From NCBI GenBank assembly GCA_039105265.1, contig JAPFFF010000012.1, forward strand, positions 1,488,001 to 1,552,000: a stretch of 64,000 nucleotides of DNA, given 5' to 3'. Below, piece by piece: positions 1 to 11,176 of the stretch. The notes beneath the pieces are model-generated. The model had not been told where the DNA came from. It did no database searches and worked only from the letters and a program-made list of their open reading frames with translations. How positions within the stretch are numbered: the first letter of the stretch is position 1; every line of letters begins with the position of its first letter. The position numbers and the translations under genes are program-made. This stretch comes from Tritrichomonas musculus. Its lineage: Eukaryota; Parabasalia; Tritrichomonadida; Tritrichomonadidae.

Positions 1-315
1 CTGGATATTTGTAAAATTCATAATTTTATTAATAAGTTCTACTAATGTTTCTGTTAAAAATGACTCTGTAAAACTTGTATTTGGAGAAATTAAAAAATTG
101 TAATCAATAATTTCATTAATCAAATTAACTGTATCATTTAAAAATGATGAATATTCTCCACCTGGTTCAAGTGTACCTATAAGAAAAGAGCGCCAATCGT
201 CAAATCCATCAGATGGATGAATGAACATAAATAAATGTTCAAAATTTTCAATTTGACTTTTTCTAAAAACAAAATTTTTCATATTTTCTTCAAAATCAAA
301 TGAGTTGGAGGCCAT
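1..315 (-). CDS. Unrecognised protein, N-terminal part only
   Basis: An open frame of 105 codons begins at an ATG at 315 and runs off the left edge of the window. The protein starts MASNSFDFEENMKNF and contains the stretch HPSDGFDDWRSFLIGTLEPG. Its mixed composition, with charged and Trp/Gly/Pro residues, is unlike the Phe/Ile/Tyr/Asn noise of translated spacer DNA here. There is no signal peptide, membrane segment or motif that I recognise. It lies in the same orientation as the next gene to the right. The function is unknown. Confidence 0.55.
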   Translation of the reverse strand, partial: MASNSFDFEENMKNFVFRKSQIENFEHLFMFIHPSDGFDDWRSFLIGTLEPGGEYSSFLNDTVNLINEIIDYNFLISPNTSFTESFLTETLVELINKIMNFTNIQ

Positions 316-584
316 TTTAGGGATTAATTTCTTTGTAAAATATATTTTGAAATTTCTTTGTATTTAGTTTAAAAAAAGTTTTATATCCAAGAATTTTTGC
401 CAATTCTAAAAAATGATAAGGAAGTTTTATTGCAACATGTGTTAAAAGAATTATGCTTTTTTAAAAAAAAGTATTTAAATCAGATTTGTCATTTAAAGCG
501 TTCTAGTATGATAAAAAAGTTAAAAAATGCAAATATAATATTTTTTTATAAAAAAAACAAATATTATAATCATTCACTTGACAT

Positions 585-1025
585 CTAGCTAAACACCTTC
601 TTCATCGACTTAATCTGGTGTTTAAATATATTACGGCATTTATTCAATTGCTTCTTAAGAGAAATGTTATTGCTCTCAGCATTTTTTGATTGTTGAACCA
701 ATTGACTCACGCGATTTCTAAGCTCTAAGTTTTCTCTAGCTAGTTTTGAAGATTCTGGGATTGGTGGAGCGTCTTCATCTGAAGATGATCCGATTTCCAC
801 TTCTGGGAAAGGACCTGCTGCTAAACTATTTATAGAATCCATTGAATTTGGGCATGATCCTGAGCAGTTGGTATTGTTTATTTGAGGTTGAACGTAGTTA
901 TGTCCAATTTGATTTTGATTCTGAATCACATAAGGTTCATCTGTGCGAGGCTGGGATGGGAACCCATCGTAGGCTTCGATTTCCCACTCATCAAAGTTTT
1001 CTTTTCCCCACTCGTCGAGGTCCAT
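585..1025 (-). CDS. Small acidic protein with C-terminal coiled coil, unknown function
   Basis: This frame of 146 residues has an ATG start and visibly more G and C than its surroundings. The N-terminal half is acidic and low in complexity (MDLDEWGKENFDEWEIEAYD, then an Asn/Gln-rich stretch). Residues around 80-90 are a Ser/Asp/Glu patch (GSSSDEDAPP) that could be a casein kinase II target. From about residue 93 to 145 a basic heptad-like helix follows (LARENLELRNRVSQLVQQ), probably a dimerising coiled coil. It resembles a small cytoskeletal or regulatory adaptor, but that is inference. No family was recognised. It is separated by 269 bases from the partial gene at the left edge. Confidence 0.6.
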   Translation of the reverse strand: MDLDEWGKENFDEWEIEAYDGFPSQPRTDEPYVIQNQNQIGHNYVQPQINNTNCSGSCPNSMDSINSLAAGPFPEVEIGSSSDEDAPPIPESSKLARENLELRNRVSQLVQQSKNAESNNISLKKQLNKCRNIFKHQIKSMKKVFS

Positions 1026-2038
1026 TTACTAATTTAGGAAGTTTCTATTTTTATAACAAAATAAATGAAGCTTTTTAAGAGAAAAATATGAAAATTATTA
1101 TATTTTGATGTCAAGCAAACAATATACTATATTATTTAAATACTCTATTTCATCTTTTATTAATACAAACATTTTTATAAAAATATTAGAATAATATATG
1201 ATAAATAATAATATCTCATGAATGCATTTTTATGAAGGCAGTTAAAGAAAATTTTTATTAAAAAAAAATAATCATTGGTATATCCATGAAATTTTTCAAT
1301 TTTTATTAATTTTTATCTTTATTTATGACATAATTATAATTTTTTAATATTAAAATCATAAATATTTATGGGGAAAATGATAAAAAATTAAATAAAAACA
1401 AAAATTTTTATATGTAAAAATCATTTCTTTCAATATTTTAAATTGATGGTTTTTCAGTTTGGTAATTTTCTCAATATTATCTCCAATCAAATCATATTAT
1501 TGAAAAGATGGAAAAGATCAAATATTTTTTTAATTTCATATGTATGCATATTTCTAAATTGAAACTTTGATAAAAGAGAAAAAATAAATTCATGAGTAAA
1601 TTAATATGTCTTTCAATAGCTATATTCATTTTTCAAAAAAAAAATAACTTTTTAAATAGTTTGAGTATAGCTATTAAAAAGTTTTTTCTGAAAAATATTT
1701 TCGTTTTTTAATGATATATTTTTTTATATTATTAAAATAAGCATATAGGATTAAGTGAGTGTTTGTTTTTTTATATATATATAATTGAAATATTTAAATT
1801 TTTTTTTTTTTTTGAATTAAAAAAAAAAATAACACTTTCAGAAAAAGCCAAAACTCAAAACAGATTATGAATTTGATTACTTCAAATTGCATCAATTTTT
1901 TGATAGTAAAAAAATGATTTTTCTATAAATTCGATCAAGGAATAAAAAGAATTTTTTGCAAACTTTTGTTCTTGCCTTATGCAAATTTCTTCTCATATTT
2001 TATAAAAAATATATAATTTTTTCATTTTTTATCTTTAA

Positions 2039-3672
2039 GGGGAAACTAGGATAACGATCAACAAATTGAATGCATATTCAAAAAAATTGAATAAAAAGTA
2101 TTATTCCTATTTTATCATTCATACAAATGCTTATATGCTATTAAACTCTAGAGTTTTCGATAAAATTATTCAAGCAAACGTATTTTTGATTAGTTATACC
2201 AATTTCTAATTCTTTTTTTCTGAATATTTTTTAAATGATGTTATCACTTATATAATAAGGTAAATCTTCTTAAAATCTTTCATTTTAACCTTTTTTCGCA
2301 TGATGATGGCAAGTATGTTAATATTTCTGTGAATTTACCGATTTTGAAAATAAGTCATTTTTTAAACATTGAATTGAATATTTATCAAGAGAAATCAATG
2401 TTATAATTAATATAGTTACAAAACAATATTATCTTAAATAAAATATCAAAATAAATGTATTTTTTATATTTTTCAATAGTTGCTATTCCTTTCAATTTTT
2501 ATTTCATAAAAAGTTATTATATTTTTATATTTCCATAATTTTTTGAATATTTCTAGCTATTTTATTTTTTATCATGTTTTCTAATTACAAATAATACAAT
2601 TATTAATATAAAAAAATGAGTTTTTAAGTATAAATGTAGTTTATAAAATAAAAACGATAAGAAATTATTAGAAAATTTCTGAATTAACAATTTTTATATT
2701 AAAAAATAAAGATTTATATTAAAAATAAATAAATAATATTTAATCAAAAATCTTTTTTATATATATTATTAATGCAATAAAAAATGATTGCCTTTATAAA
2801 ATAATTGAATTAATATATTATAAGAAGATATTAATAAAATGATAAAATACAGTTTTTCAATGTTTTTGATAATTTTCTTAAAATTTCAATTAAAAATAAA
2901 ATAAATAATTCTAAACGCGCTGCTAATTTTTGAAGTTTCCAAACAGCATTTATCAATGTCCAAATGATGTAGAAGTAAATCTCAAATTTATAATTCAGTT
3001 AATCCCACTTTTCTCATGATAATTACAAAAAAAAGCACATATTTAAATCCAAATTTATTTTTTGTTCAATTGTTTGGTTTGATTTCCATCTATTTATTTA
3101 TCTTTTTTAATACACATATGTTTCCATGAATATCGTTTTTCAATAACTTGCAAAAACCTGTATACAAAAACTAATTCTTCTTCAAATAATAATCATATTT
3201 TTTGAAGGGATACAATTGGTTAAAAAGAAAAAGATCGTCCAATATAAATATAAAATAATCATATGATTTTGCATGATTAATATGAACCACCAGAACTCAT
3301 CAGAACAAAAATCTCAGTACCTCAAAACCCAACTTAAATGTTTCATAACTTTATAATGTGATTGTTTTTTCATGCAAAATTACTTGAATAGTGTTTTAAA
3401 TTATTGTTACTTTTTACTATTATTATTAAAACTATTTATTTTATTACACGGACGAGATCCGAATTTCAATATTTTTTATTATTTGTTTTTACTTTCACTC
3501 ATTAATTTTTATATAATAATAAATTTCAGAATATTTAAAACCTATATAATAATTCTCATCGGACAATATTTATCAGAGAACTTGCAATTAATCGATCTTT
3601 TCAGATCGTGTATCAAAAAGTTTGTATAGAAATTTGAATTATATTCAAAAAGTTTCAAATCCTAGTTTCCCC
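2039..3672. repeat. Possible non-autonomous element with 14-base inverted ends
   Basis: GGGGAAACTAGGAT at 2039-2052 is exactly inverted as ATCCTAGTTTCCCC at 3659-3672. The 1.6 kb between them has no transposase. A clear target duplication is not visible. In a stretch this poor in G and C, an exact 14-base inverted match containing a GGGG run is unlikely by chance, but this is the only support. Confidence 0.35.
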
Positions 3673-5346
3673 ATGTGTATAGTAACGGTAAAAATATAAA
3701 ATTGCTTTATTTTTTAAATATATATTGTAATTAATGTATTATTAAATATTGAATATAATATTGTCTGGTTTTAATCGATAAATGCATCGGTAAACAAAAA
3801 ACTTTTTTTGTGAAAAATAATTATAATAAATATTCAATTTAATAAAAATATTTTTTTTTTCATATCTTTTTATTATATTGTTTTTTCGATATATTTTATA
3901 TATATATATATTATTATGTTAAATTTGTTATATTATTTATTATTTCTTTAACTTTTAATATTTGCATTTGTTTTAATTATTAAAATTATATTTATACTGC
4001 AAAGGTGATATTTATGTTTTTCTTCATGTTAGCATGTTAGTTTACTCTTGTGAGCATAATATAATGCATTATTACTATCATCAGCATGACCAAGGTTTGA
4101 TTTTTATTTTGACATAAAAATTGATGCTAGAACTCATATTCACTAAAATTACTCTAAATACATGAATGTATATCTCGTTGGTAAACAAAACTATAATTCT
4201 TCTTGGTTTCAATCAATAAAAAAATGGAATTTCGTTCTTTGGTATATTAAAAATTTATATTTTATTTTTTATATTTTTATTAACTCAAAGCATAATATAA
4301 TTATTTCAATTTTGTTATATTTTATTTTTGGATTTATTCATTTATTCAGTATCAATAGAAAATGGATCATTGAAAAAAAAATTCAGAATGTATTTTGAAT
4401 TCATATCTCAATATTTTTGAATATATATATCAATATATATCTTAATATTTATGAGATATTGAAATAATTGAAATAACCTTTTAAAAAGTGTTTACATTTT
4501 ATGACTATTTTAATATAAATATTCATTGATTGTAAACATGTATATTCATTTATTTATATATAATATATATATTATGTTTAATATAAAATATTGTAAATTG
4601 ATATTGCAGCTAATATCAATGGATTAATGAAATTATCGAGGCCCATATTTAATTGAAATTCTTAGATGCACCTATCGAGTAGTTTGTTGCAATTATTAGT
4701 TCATTTTATTTTATACACGAATAAAAATAATATATTAAATTTGTAAGAAATAAAATTAACCAGATTCCTCTAAAATAATAAAAATTTAACAAAAAACTAA
4801 TTTTTTTTTTTTAAATTCCTTAAATTTTAGTTCATTTTTAGATATATACCTCAGGAGCATGCTAATATCAATATATGATACAGAATAAGGTATTATATTT
4901 ATTATTTCTTTCTCAAATAATGTTAGATAAGAAAGATATTCTAATTATAATAATATTAAAAAAGTTCAAAATCTCCCTTTAAAATTAAAATCATAGAGCC
5001 TAATTGCGATATTAATAAATATTTATAAAAGAACAATGTAAAAAAATAAATAATTTGGTGGATATTTTCAAAATATTGAAAAATCCAAAATACGTTATTT
5101 TCGTTACTATACACATGTTTCCCCTTAATATTGTTAGTTTTGTTCATGTTAGCTATTATTCAAAGATTTATATTGTCAATGACCTCTTTTTAGCATTAGT
5201 GCTTTTTGAAAGAAAATATGTTGTCATTTTTGGATTATAAAATGCGTTAATACTGGTCATTGTCAGCTTATAATGGCATTATAAAATGCTTATAATGCTT
5301 TAAACTGATTAAAGCACAGTTTACGTTTATGCTTTGTAGCAAAAAA

Positions 5347-5374
5347 AGGTAATAATTGGCAGATACAAAATTGA
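5347..5374 (-). repeat. 28-base word shared with the MULE region
   Basis: The minus strand here (beginning TCAATTTTGTATCTGCC) is identical over 28 bases to 34048-34075 and 34144-34171 on the plus strand. At the 34-kb locus it lies in the transposase reading frame and would read QFCICQLLP. Here it lies 115 bases downstream of the RNA polymerase I gene. It is probably a scrap of a related transposon. Confidence 0.6.
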
Positions 5375-5488
5375 GCATGTTTTAAATTATTACAGAACTT
5401 ACAATATAAAAATGATTTTTTTTTTCTATTATAAAATTTTATTAAATCTTTATACATTTTATGAATAAAAAAATATAAATAAAAAAAA

Positions 5489-8400
5489 TTACTCAAAAGG
5501 AACCAGTATTTCACAGAGACCTGTTCCTCCTTTAACTACGTTACCGGCTGTTAAATTTGCTGATGGTGAGCACATCATGTCAGTTTCACCATGTAAAGTT
5601 GCATGAGTTAGGAACTGGCATGTTGTTTCAAATGACATTTGCTGCAATGGAGAAGAGCAGCTCTTCATTGAGTGACGTGTCATTCCCAACCAATCACCAG
5701 TTTGTGTTATATAATCAGCAATCAGCTGTAAATGTCTCATATCAATTGAGATTGAATAACTATAGAAAACTGCTGCAACTTCTTTTATGATTGCTGCTCT
5801 AGCTGCTTCGATTCCGAAACGTCTGAGTATGTCAGCGATGTTGTTTGTATAACAATGACTGAAATCGATGTCTAACCTCTTTAATATTTCATCAAAGTTG
5901 GCACCTTCAGTAGTTACGATGAATTCTGAGGTTTTCTTATCTTTTTGGTAAGTTGCACGAGTTATTCCTGGAACTTCATGAATCATTATTTCATTCAATA
6001 TGCCATCAACAATAGACTCAAGGAGGATTTTAATACTAACGTTGGAAACTGTGAAAGAAACTGTCATTGTTAGTGAAGAGCTATCAAATTCAGATTGGAT
6101 ATTCTCTTCGTCTTCTTTAACTTCTTCTTCTTCATTGTTTTCTCCATTCTCTTCTTTATCTTCTTCTTTGTTCTTCTTCTTTTTATTGATTTTATCTTCA
6201 TCTTCATCTTTTTCATAACTATTTTGTTCTGTTTTCCGAGATTTCTTCTTTGTTTGATCTGCTCCCATTTCTTCTGACCGTTGAGCATTTTTCACTTCAT
6301 TTTTGTTTATTTCATCATCACCAGAACTGACTTCTTTGTTATCAATTTCAATGATTGCTGTTTTCTTTAAAACAGATTTAATTTTCTTCTTTAAAACTTG
6401 TCCAAACTTGTTCTTTATGTTAAGGATTTGTAATTCATTATTAATTTGCCATTGTATTAATTTTTCTCTAATAAAATGAAGTGCAACACTAATTTGACGT
6501 GATCTTCTTGTTTCTGAAGATGTATGAAAGTCTTCTGAATAAGTATATGAGCTAACAATATCTCTGAGTGAAACACGTTTAAATTGTTCAACAAATTGAA
6601 TTGCTTCTTCTTCTTCTTTTACCAACTTTCCCAAAGGAATTGTCATTGTCGGTGTTGAAGGAGTTCTTGTTGCAACAATAAGAATTTCTTTCAATCTTGG
6701 AATACCGAGTGTAACATTTGTTCCTCCATATCCTGCCAAGTGGAAAGTATTTAGTGTCATCTGTGTTGCTGGTTCTCCAATAGCTTCAGCAGCAATAACG
6801 CCGACTGCTTCACCTGGATGAATTACAGATTTGAAATAATTGAATAGTGCTACTGCTCGAAGATTTTCAGATTGAATTTTTGGATTATCCATTGATTCAA
6901 GTTGATCACATCGTTCGTTTAAGGCTTCTTCGAATTTTTCGCTAACAGAGCCAACATGTAAATGAGGAGGATAAATTGATTGAATTGGATCTTCCTTATC
7001 ATTCTTAATTCCTTGTTTTCTTTCTTTGTAGTGATCATCAAGAATCTTCATTGCTTTATCGCATAATTGATCAATTTGCATAAGATCTGCAACTTTCAAT
7101 TTGGATAAGTAAGCTTTATAATTGTCTTCCATAAAATTGAACGTGCTCAAATACTTTGAGTTCATCGCATCAATTCCATCTTCGCCATATAAAAATTCAA
7201 TAATTGAATCATCGCTATTACGAACAGTTCCATCATATGCTGCATAAATGCCTTCAATATGTTTAATGATACATCTCTGTAAATATCCGGTGTTAGCTGT
7301 TTTAACGGCAGTATCGGTTAAACCTTCACGTCCTGCCATACAGTGATAGTAATACTCTTGAGGTTTTAAACCAGTAAGGAAACGGCTGTTTATAAAGCCA
7401 TTTGCAACTGGTGTGAGGTCCATTGGTTCGAAAGATGGTAAAGCTTTGCAGCTGGCCATTAATGGAACACGTCTTCCTTCTAGATCTTGCTGTCCTAAAA
7501 GAGCTGAAATCTGAGACACGTTAACGACCGATCCCTTTGCACCAGATTGTGCCATCATTAATAAACCATTATTTGGAAAAACTTTGCTTAATTTCGATGG
7601 AAATACATATTTGATAATTTCAGAAGCTAATGGATTAATTGTGTTCTTTTGAGACATATCAAAACGATCTTTAATTCCAGGCTTATTGATGATATCCATG
7701 AGTCTTTGTTTTAGTGGAAGATCCTTTGTTGATTCAACGCCAAATTCATCAACAAACTTTTCGGCTGCTTCTTCAGCTTTCTCAATCATTTCTTGTGTTT
7801 TTTCTAAACGTTCAATTTCGGCATCTTCGGTAATAACCATGTCATCAATGCCGCAAGTATGGCCATGCGTTTGCATGTAAAATGTGAAAAGCCGTGTTAG
7901 CATCGTCAAAAATCTGTTTGCTAGATCACTTCCATAAAGTTCAAATAAGCTATGGACTAGACCATATGTGGAAGCTCCATATTGAGCTTTATCAATAATT
8001 CCATGAATAAGCTCTGAATCGCTGACATAAACTATTGCTTCTTCTGGGCAATTTTCGAGAATCTTTTTGGTGAATTTTGAGTTTGATGTCATTTCTAGTG
8101 GTTCTTTATCTTTTGTCAAGTTAACTAGCAAAGTAGAAATTACTTGTTTACCTGTCCACAATTGGTATGGATAAACCATCGCTGGGTGAAGCATAACGAT
8201 CTTTGTATCTGGTTCGTTGCTAAAAGCAGCATAAACAAGTTGTTCATACTGAGCTTTCGTGAAAAATTTGTTCTTTAATGTTAACCAAGCTCCTGAGTCA
8301 ACGTGGTCTTGAATGAGACCTCTAATTGGGGTTCCAGCTGTTGGAGTAACATAATGAATTGAAGATAAAGCAAGATTTTTTGCTTCACTTCTTCCTAATT

Positions 8401-9958
8401 CAGTTTGTGGAAGATGAAGGTTGATTTCATCACCGTCAAAATCAGCATTGAATGATGCGCAATTTGAATAGTGCATACGAATTGTTTTTTGGTTAGGAAG
8501 AATCTTGCATTTCATAGCAAGAATAGATACACGATGCAAAGTAGGTTGTCTATTAATAAGAACATAATCGCCATCCATTGCATGCCTGCCAACAATTATT
8601 GGCATTTTTCCATCATTTACATAAAGCATTTTAGCGTATTTACTTCGTTCTTGTTCAGTCATTCCATTAAGACGATACGTTCTTCCATCTCCATTGGTGA
8701 AAAAGTTGGCTCCTGGATATACATCTGGGCCGTTCATAATAAGCTGGCTAAGTTTATCTTTATTAAACTCATTGACTTTTTCAGGGTATGATAAGGTTTT
8801 GGCAAATACTTCTGGTACCCCAACTTCATCAGTTGAGATATATGGATCTGGTGCGATAACTGATCTTGCTGAAAAATTAACGCGTTTTCCCATTAAATTT
8901 TTACGGAATAAACCTTCCTTCTTTTCGAGTATTTGACGAATGCCATGTGGTGTTTTTTTGGTTTTGATATAGGTATTGTCATAAAATCCGTTAACTTGAG
9001 TTTGAAGTTTGTGATGTTCGTTTCGTATTCCTTCCTTGTCTTCTTTTTCTTCATTTTCTTCTAAAACTCTACGAAGATTTTCGTTACACTTTTCGATTTC
9101 TGAAAGAGCGGATGATGACGGATGTGCATTGATTTTATCGCCTAAAACGCTAGCTGGTCTAAACTTTGGTGGTGGAACGCAAACATTTTCAACAAAAAAT
9201 AATGAAGGTCCTATGTCAGAAAAGAATTCATCAAAGAAAGCTTTGTTATTTGAATAAAACTCATCAAGCATTGATCTGATCTCTTCAGGTGGGACATAAG
9301 TAATTTCAGTTGATGAGTTCTTTCTTTGGAATTCGAAATTATAGGATGAAAATTTGATTTCGGGGCATGACTCTTGACAATTTGAGCATCTTTGGTGATA
9401 TAACCTAACTTTCGCTAAAAATTCTTTATAAATTGCTGCTCTTTGTTGCATGGTGTATGAATTTGGTGGAATCAATGGAAGAGATTTAATAAGTTCTTTC
9501 TCTTTCTTCTTCCTTTCTTTTGATACATCATCTCCGCCTGTAGCATCGGTGCTAAAAATATCTCCCTCAATAATTTGCCCTCTGTCTAGAAGTCGAAGTG
9601 CATCTGTAACACGGTGCGATATATGTTTGGGAAGACGAGTGCAATGGCAAAACGGACAGAGACCTGATACAAGACTAGCAAGAGTTTTAATGTAAAATGG
9701 ATGATAAACTGGTTTTGCTAACTTGATATGTCCAAAATGGCCTGGACAATTCCATGCATTTTTTCCACATGTCGGACAAGTTTGATTATTTTCTGTCGAA
9801 CCAAGTTTCAAATCGTAAATACCATCTTTTATTGGATTGCCAGAATGATCAAAAACGCCACTACTCGTAATAGGCATAATACTAATTTTTTCAATATCTT
9901 CTGCGGTATATGAGGAAAAATGTATTGATTTAATGCCTGAACGAATTTGGGGATCCAT
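5489..9958 (-). CDS. RPA1: DNA-directed RNA polymerase I largest subunit (A190/RPA1)
   Basis: This 1489-residue protein is the catalytic beta-prime-like subunit of RNA polymerase I, which makes pre-rRNA in the nucleolus. The N-terminal zinc site is visible (CPTCGK at 61-66 and CPGHFGH just after), as are CPFCHC near 101 and CSNCQESC near 190. The active-site loop NADFDGDEINLHLP is near residue 505 and carries the three Mg-binding aspartates. The bridge-helix/trigger-loop block GEAVGVIAAEAIGEPATQMT followed by GIPRLKEIL is near 1055-1100. The stretch FLTGLKPQEYYYHCMAGREG and the absence of heptad repeats fit Pol I rather than Pol II. Residues about 1220-1290 are a Lys/Glu-rich insertion, which is where Pol I jaw regions vary. 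The length is slightly shorter than the yeast protein. It is divergently arranged with the HAD gene, 252 bases apart. The gene is uninterrupted. Confidence 0.95.
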   Translation of the reverse strand: MDPQIRSGIKSIHFSSYTAEDIEKISIMPITSSGVFDHSGNPIKDGIYDLKLGSTENNQTCPTCGKNAWNCPGHFGHIKLAKPVYHPFYIKTLASLVSGLCPFCHCTRLPKHISHRVTDALRLLDRGQIIEGDIFSTDATGGDDVSKERKKKEKELIKSLPLIPPNSYTMQQRAAIYKEFLAKVRLYHQRCSNCQESCPEIKFSSYNFEFQRKNSSTEITYVPPEEIRSMLDEFYSNNKAFFDEFFSDIGPSLFFVENVCVPPPKFRPASVLGDKINAHPSSSALSEIEKCNENLRRVLEENEEKEDKEGIRNEHHKLQTQVNGFYDNTYIKTKKTPHGIRQILEKKEGLFRKNLMGKRVNFSARSVIAPDPYISTDEVGVPEVFAKTLSYPEKVNEFNKDKLSQLIMNGPDVYPGANFFTNGDGRTYRLNGMTEQERSKYAKMLYVNDGKMPIIVGRHAMDGDYVLINRQPTLHRVSILAMKCKILPNQKTIRMHYSNCASFNADFDGDEINLHLPQTELGRSEAKNLALSSIHYVTPTAGTPIRGLIQDHVDSGAWLTLKNKFFTKAQYEQLVYAAFSNEPDTKIVMLHPAMVYPYQLWTGKQVISTLLVNLTKDKEPLEMTSNSKFTKKILENCPEEAIVYVSDSELIHGIIDKAQYGASTYGLVHSLFELYGSDLANRFLTMLTRLFTFYMQTHGHTCGIDDMVITEDAEIERLEKTQEMIEKAEEAAEKFVDEFGVESTKDLPLKQRLMDIINKPGIKDRFDMSQKNTINPLASEIIKYVFPSKLSKVFPNNGLLMMAQSGAKGSVVNVSQISALLGQQDLEGRRVPLMASCKALPSFEPMDLTPVANGFINSRFLTGLKPQEYYYHCMAGREGLTDTAVKTANTGYLQRCIIKHIEGIYAAYDGTVRNSDDSIIEFLYGEDGIDAMNSKYLSTFNFMEDNYKAYLSKLKVADLMQIDQLCDKAMKILDDHYKERKQGIKNDKEDPIQSIYPPHLHVGSVSEKFEEALNERCDQLESMDNPKIQSENLRAVALFNYFKSVIHPGEAVGVIAAEAIGEPATQMTLNTFHLAGYGGTNVTLGIPRLKEILIVATRTPSTPTMTIPLGKLVKEEEEAIQFVEQFKRVSLRDIVSSYTYSEDFHTSSETRRSRQISVALHFIREKLIQWQINNELQILNIKNKFGQVLKKKIKSVLKKTAIIEIDNKEVSSGDDEINKNEVKNAQRSEEMGADQTKKKSRKTEQNSYEKDEDEDKINKKKKNKEEDKEENGENNEEEEVKEDEENIQSEFDSSSLTMTVSFTVSNVSIKILLESIVDGILNEIMIHEVPGITRATYQKDKKTSEFIVTTEGANFDEILKRLDIDFSHCYTNNIADILRRFGIEAARAAIIKEVAAVFYSYSISIDMRHLQLIADYITQTGDWLGMTRHSMKSCSSPLQQMSFETTCQFLTHATLHGETDMMCSPSANLTAGNVVKGGTGLCEILVPFE

Positions 9959-10196
9959 GATTTTTTGGTTGATAGTTTAGGCGGTCAACCAGACCTTTTT
10001 AAAAAAACCGTTATAATTGAGGGGTTTTAAAATCTAGATTTTTACAAAGATAAAAAATAGTTTTAAAAATAGAATCAAGCAGTAATTTCATAGATATGAA
10101 AATAATTATGTGATAACTTTTTCTTTGCATTCAAAATTTTCAATCATTTGGTGGTCAGTCAATTCAAATTTTAGAAATTTTCTAAGAATATTTCGC

Positions 10197-10210
10197 CATT
10201 TTCAAAATCA
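10197..10210 (+). promoter_or_regulatory. Initiator-like TTTTCA before the HAD gene
   Basis: The sequence CATTTTCAAAATCA ends directly at the ATG at 10211. Trichomonad genes are known to start transcription at a TCA-type initiator only a few bases before the start codon. The same TTTTCA word lies just before the ATGs at 15893 and 26565, and TCATT or TCATA precedes those at 20872 (minus), 22858 and 12106 (minus). Confidence 0.45.
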
Positions 10211-10903
10211 ATGTCTGATTTAACACTTGCTTGGGAACATCCTATTAAAGGCGTAATTTGTGATATAGATGGACTTTTACTTGATACAGAACCGATTTTT
10301 GTTGAAGCAATGCATGATGCAACAGGATATCCACTTTCACACGAGTTCCATTTGAAATTGATGGGAAGGAGTGGATTTGAAGCAGCGCCATGGATCCTTG
10401 CTGAATATAACTTGAGTTACACAGAACAAGAAATGATTGATCGTATAGATGACGCATTAAAAACTCGTCTTCCAGAAGCTAAGCTTTTCCCTGGAGCACC
10501 TCGTCTTGTAGAAGAAATAAAAAAGAAAAGAGGAATACCGATGGCTCTCGCAACAGGTAGTAATAGAGTTAACTTTGGAACAAGAACAAATCCGCATAAA
10601 GAGTTTTTCTGTCAATTTGATGCCTCTACATGCGGTGACGAAGTTTCTGCTGGTAAACCAAATCCTGAAATATTTTTAAAATCAATGAAAAAGCTTGGAT
10701 TTAATAATCCTCAAAATATTCTTGTTTTTGAAGATGCCCCAGCTGGTGTCAAATGTGCTAACAATGCAGGAATGCCTGTCGTAATGGTCCCAGATCCTAA
10801 CCTTGATCTAAAATCTGCTTTGAAAGAATATGATGCTCATCCAACGCTTATACTCAAAAATTTATTAGACTTTGATTCGTCTAAGTTTAAATTTGAACAT
10901 TAA
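10211..10903 (+). CDS. HAD-superfamily phosphatase (HDHD1/pseudouridine-5'-phosphatase-like)
   Basis: This 230-residue cytosolic hydrolase has all four haloacid dehalogenase motifs. Motif I is ICDIDGLLLDTEP near residues 16-28 (nucleophile Asp and acid/base Asp). Motif II is ALATGSN near 113-119. The motif III lysine lies in SAGKPNPEIF near 148-157. Motif IV is VFEDAPAGVKCANNAG near 172-187. The helical cap between motifs I and II and the LLLDTE signature place it with HDHD1, beta-phosphoglucomutase and 2-deoxyglucose-6-phosphatase-like enzymes, which remove phosphate from small phosphorylated metabolites. The exact substrate cannot be read from sequence. The start follows an initiator-like TTTTCA. 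It is divergent from RPA1. Confidence 0.9.
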   Translation: MSDLTLAWEHPIKGVICDIDGLLLDTEPIFVEAMHDATGYPLSHEFHLKLMGRSGFEAAPWILAEYNLSYTEQEMIDRIDDALKTRLPEAKLFPGAPRLVEEIKKKRGIPMALATGSNRVNFGTRTNPHKEFFCQFDASTCGDEVSAGKPNPEIFLKSMKKLGFNNPQNILVFEDAPAGVKCANNAGMPVVMVPDPNLDLKSALKEYDAHPTLILKNLLDFDSSKFKFEH

Positions 10904-11176
10904 CAAAATTAGAATATGTATTTTATTTTTGAAAAGTAATTATTTCCTAATCCGTTATATAAATCTATTCGCTTATCATTATTTCAGACCTTGTTTCAAT
11001 TTTGGTAATCAAGAAATAAATGGTTTGTTTAAAGTATAAATGGTTGTTGATGAATTCTTAATCTAAAAATATTTTAAAAAGAATTATTATTGGCACTTAG
11101 AATTGTAAAATTGATTTTGATGCAATCATTCTGATAAACAAAAATCAATTTGGATACATCTATTTGATTTTTGAAT

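Larger units (their letters stand above)
1026..5488. other. Long AT-rich spacer
   Basis: About 4.4 kb of mostly A and T with many homopolymer runs and no credible gene. Two plus-strand frames (3372-3629 and 4162-4398) encode Phe/Ile/Leu/Tyr-rich chance peptides and are not accepted. The only structure seen is a pair of inverted 14-mers (2039 and 3659) and a 28-base word at 5347-5374 that recurs next to the MULE at 34 kb. Positions 5230-5310 carry short TTATAATGC-type repeats just downstream of the RNA polymerase I gene. Confidence 0.6.

Noticed and set aside
397-588. Plus-strand frame at 397-588
   Set aside because: It is a Lys/Asn/Tyr-rich chance peptide from spacer DNA.
3372-4398. Two plus-strand reading frames (3372-3629 and 4162-4398)
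   Set aside because: They encode Phe/Ile/Leu/Tyr-rich peptides typical of A/T-rich spacer DNA and have no protein-like composition.
5557-9913. Several short plus-strand frames under the RNA polymerase I gene
   Set aside because: They are antisense shadows of a strongly conserved gene.
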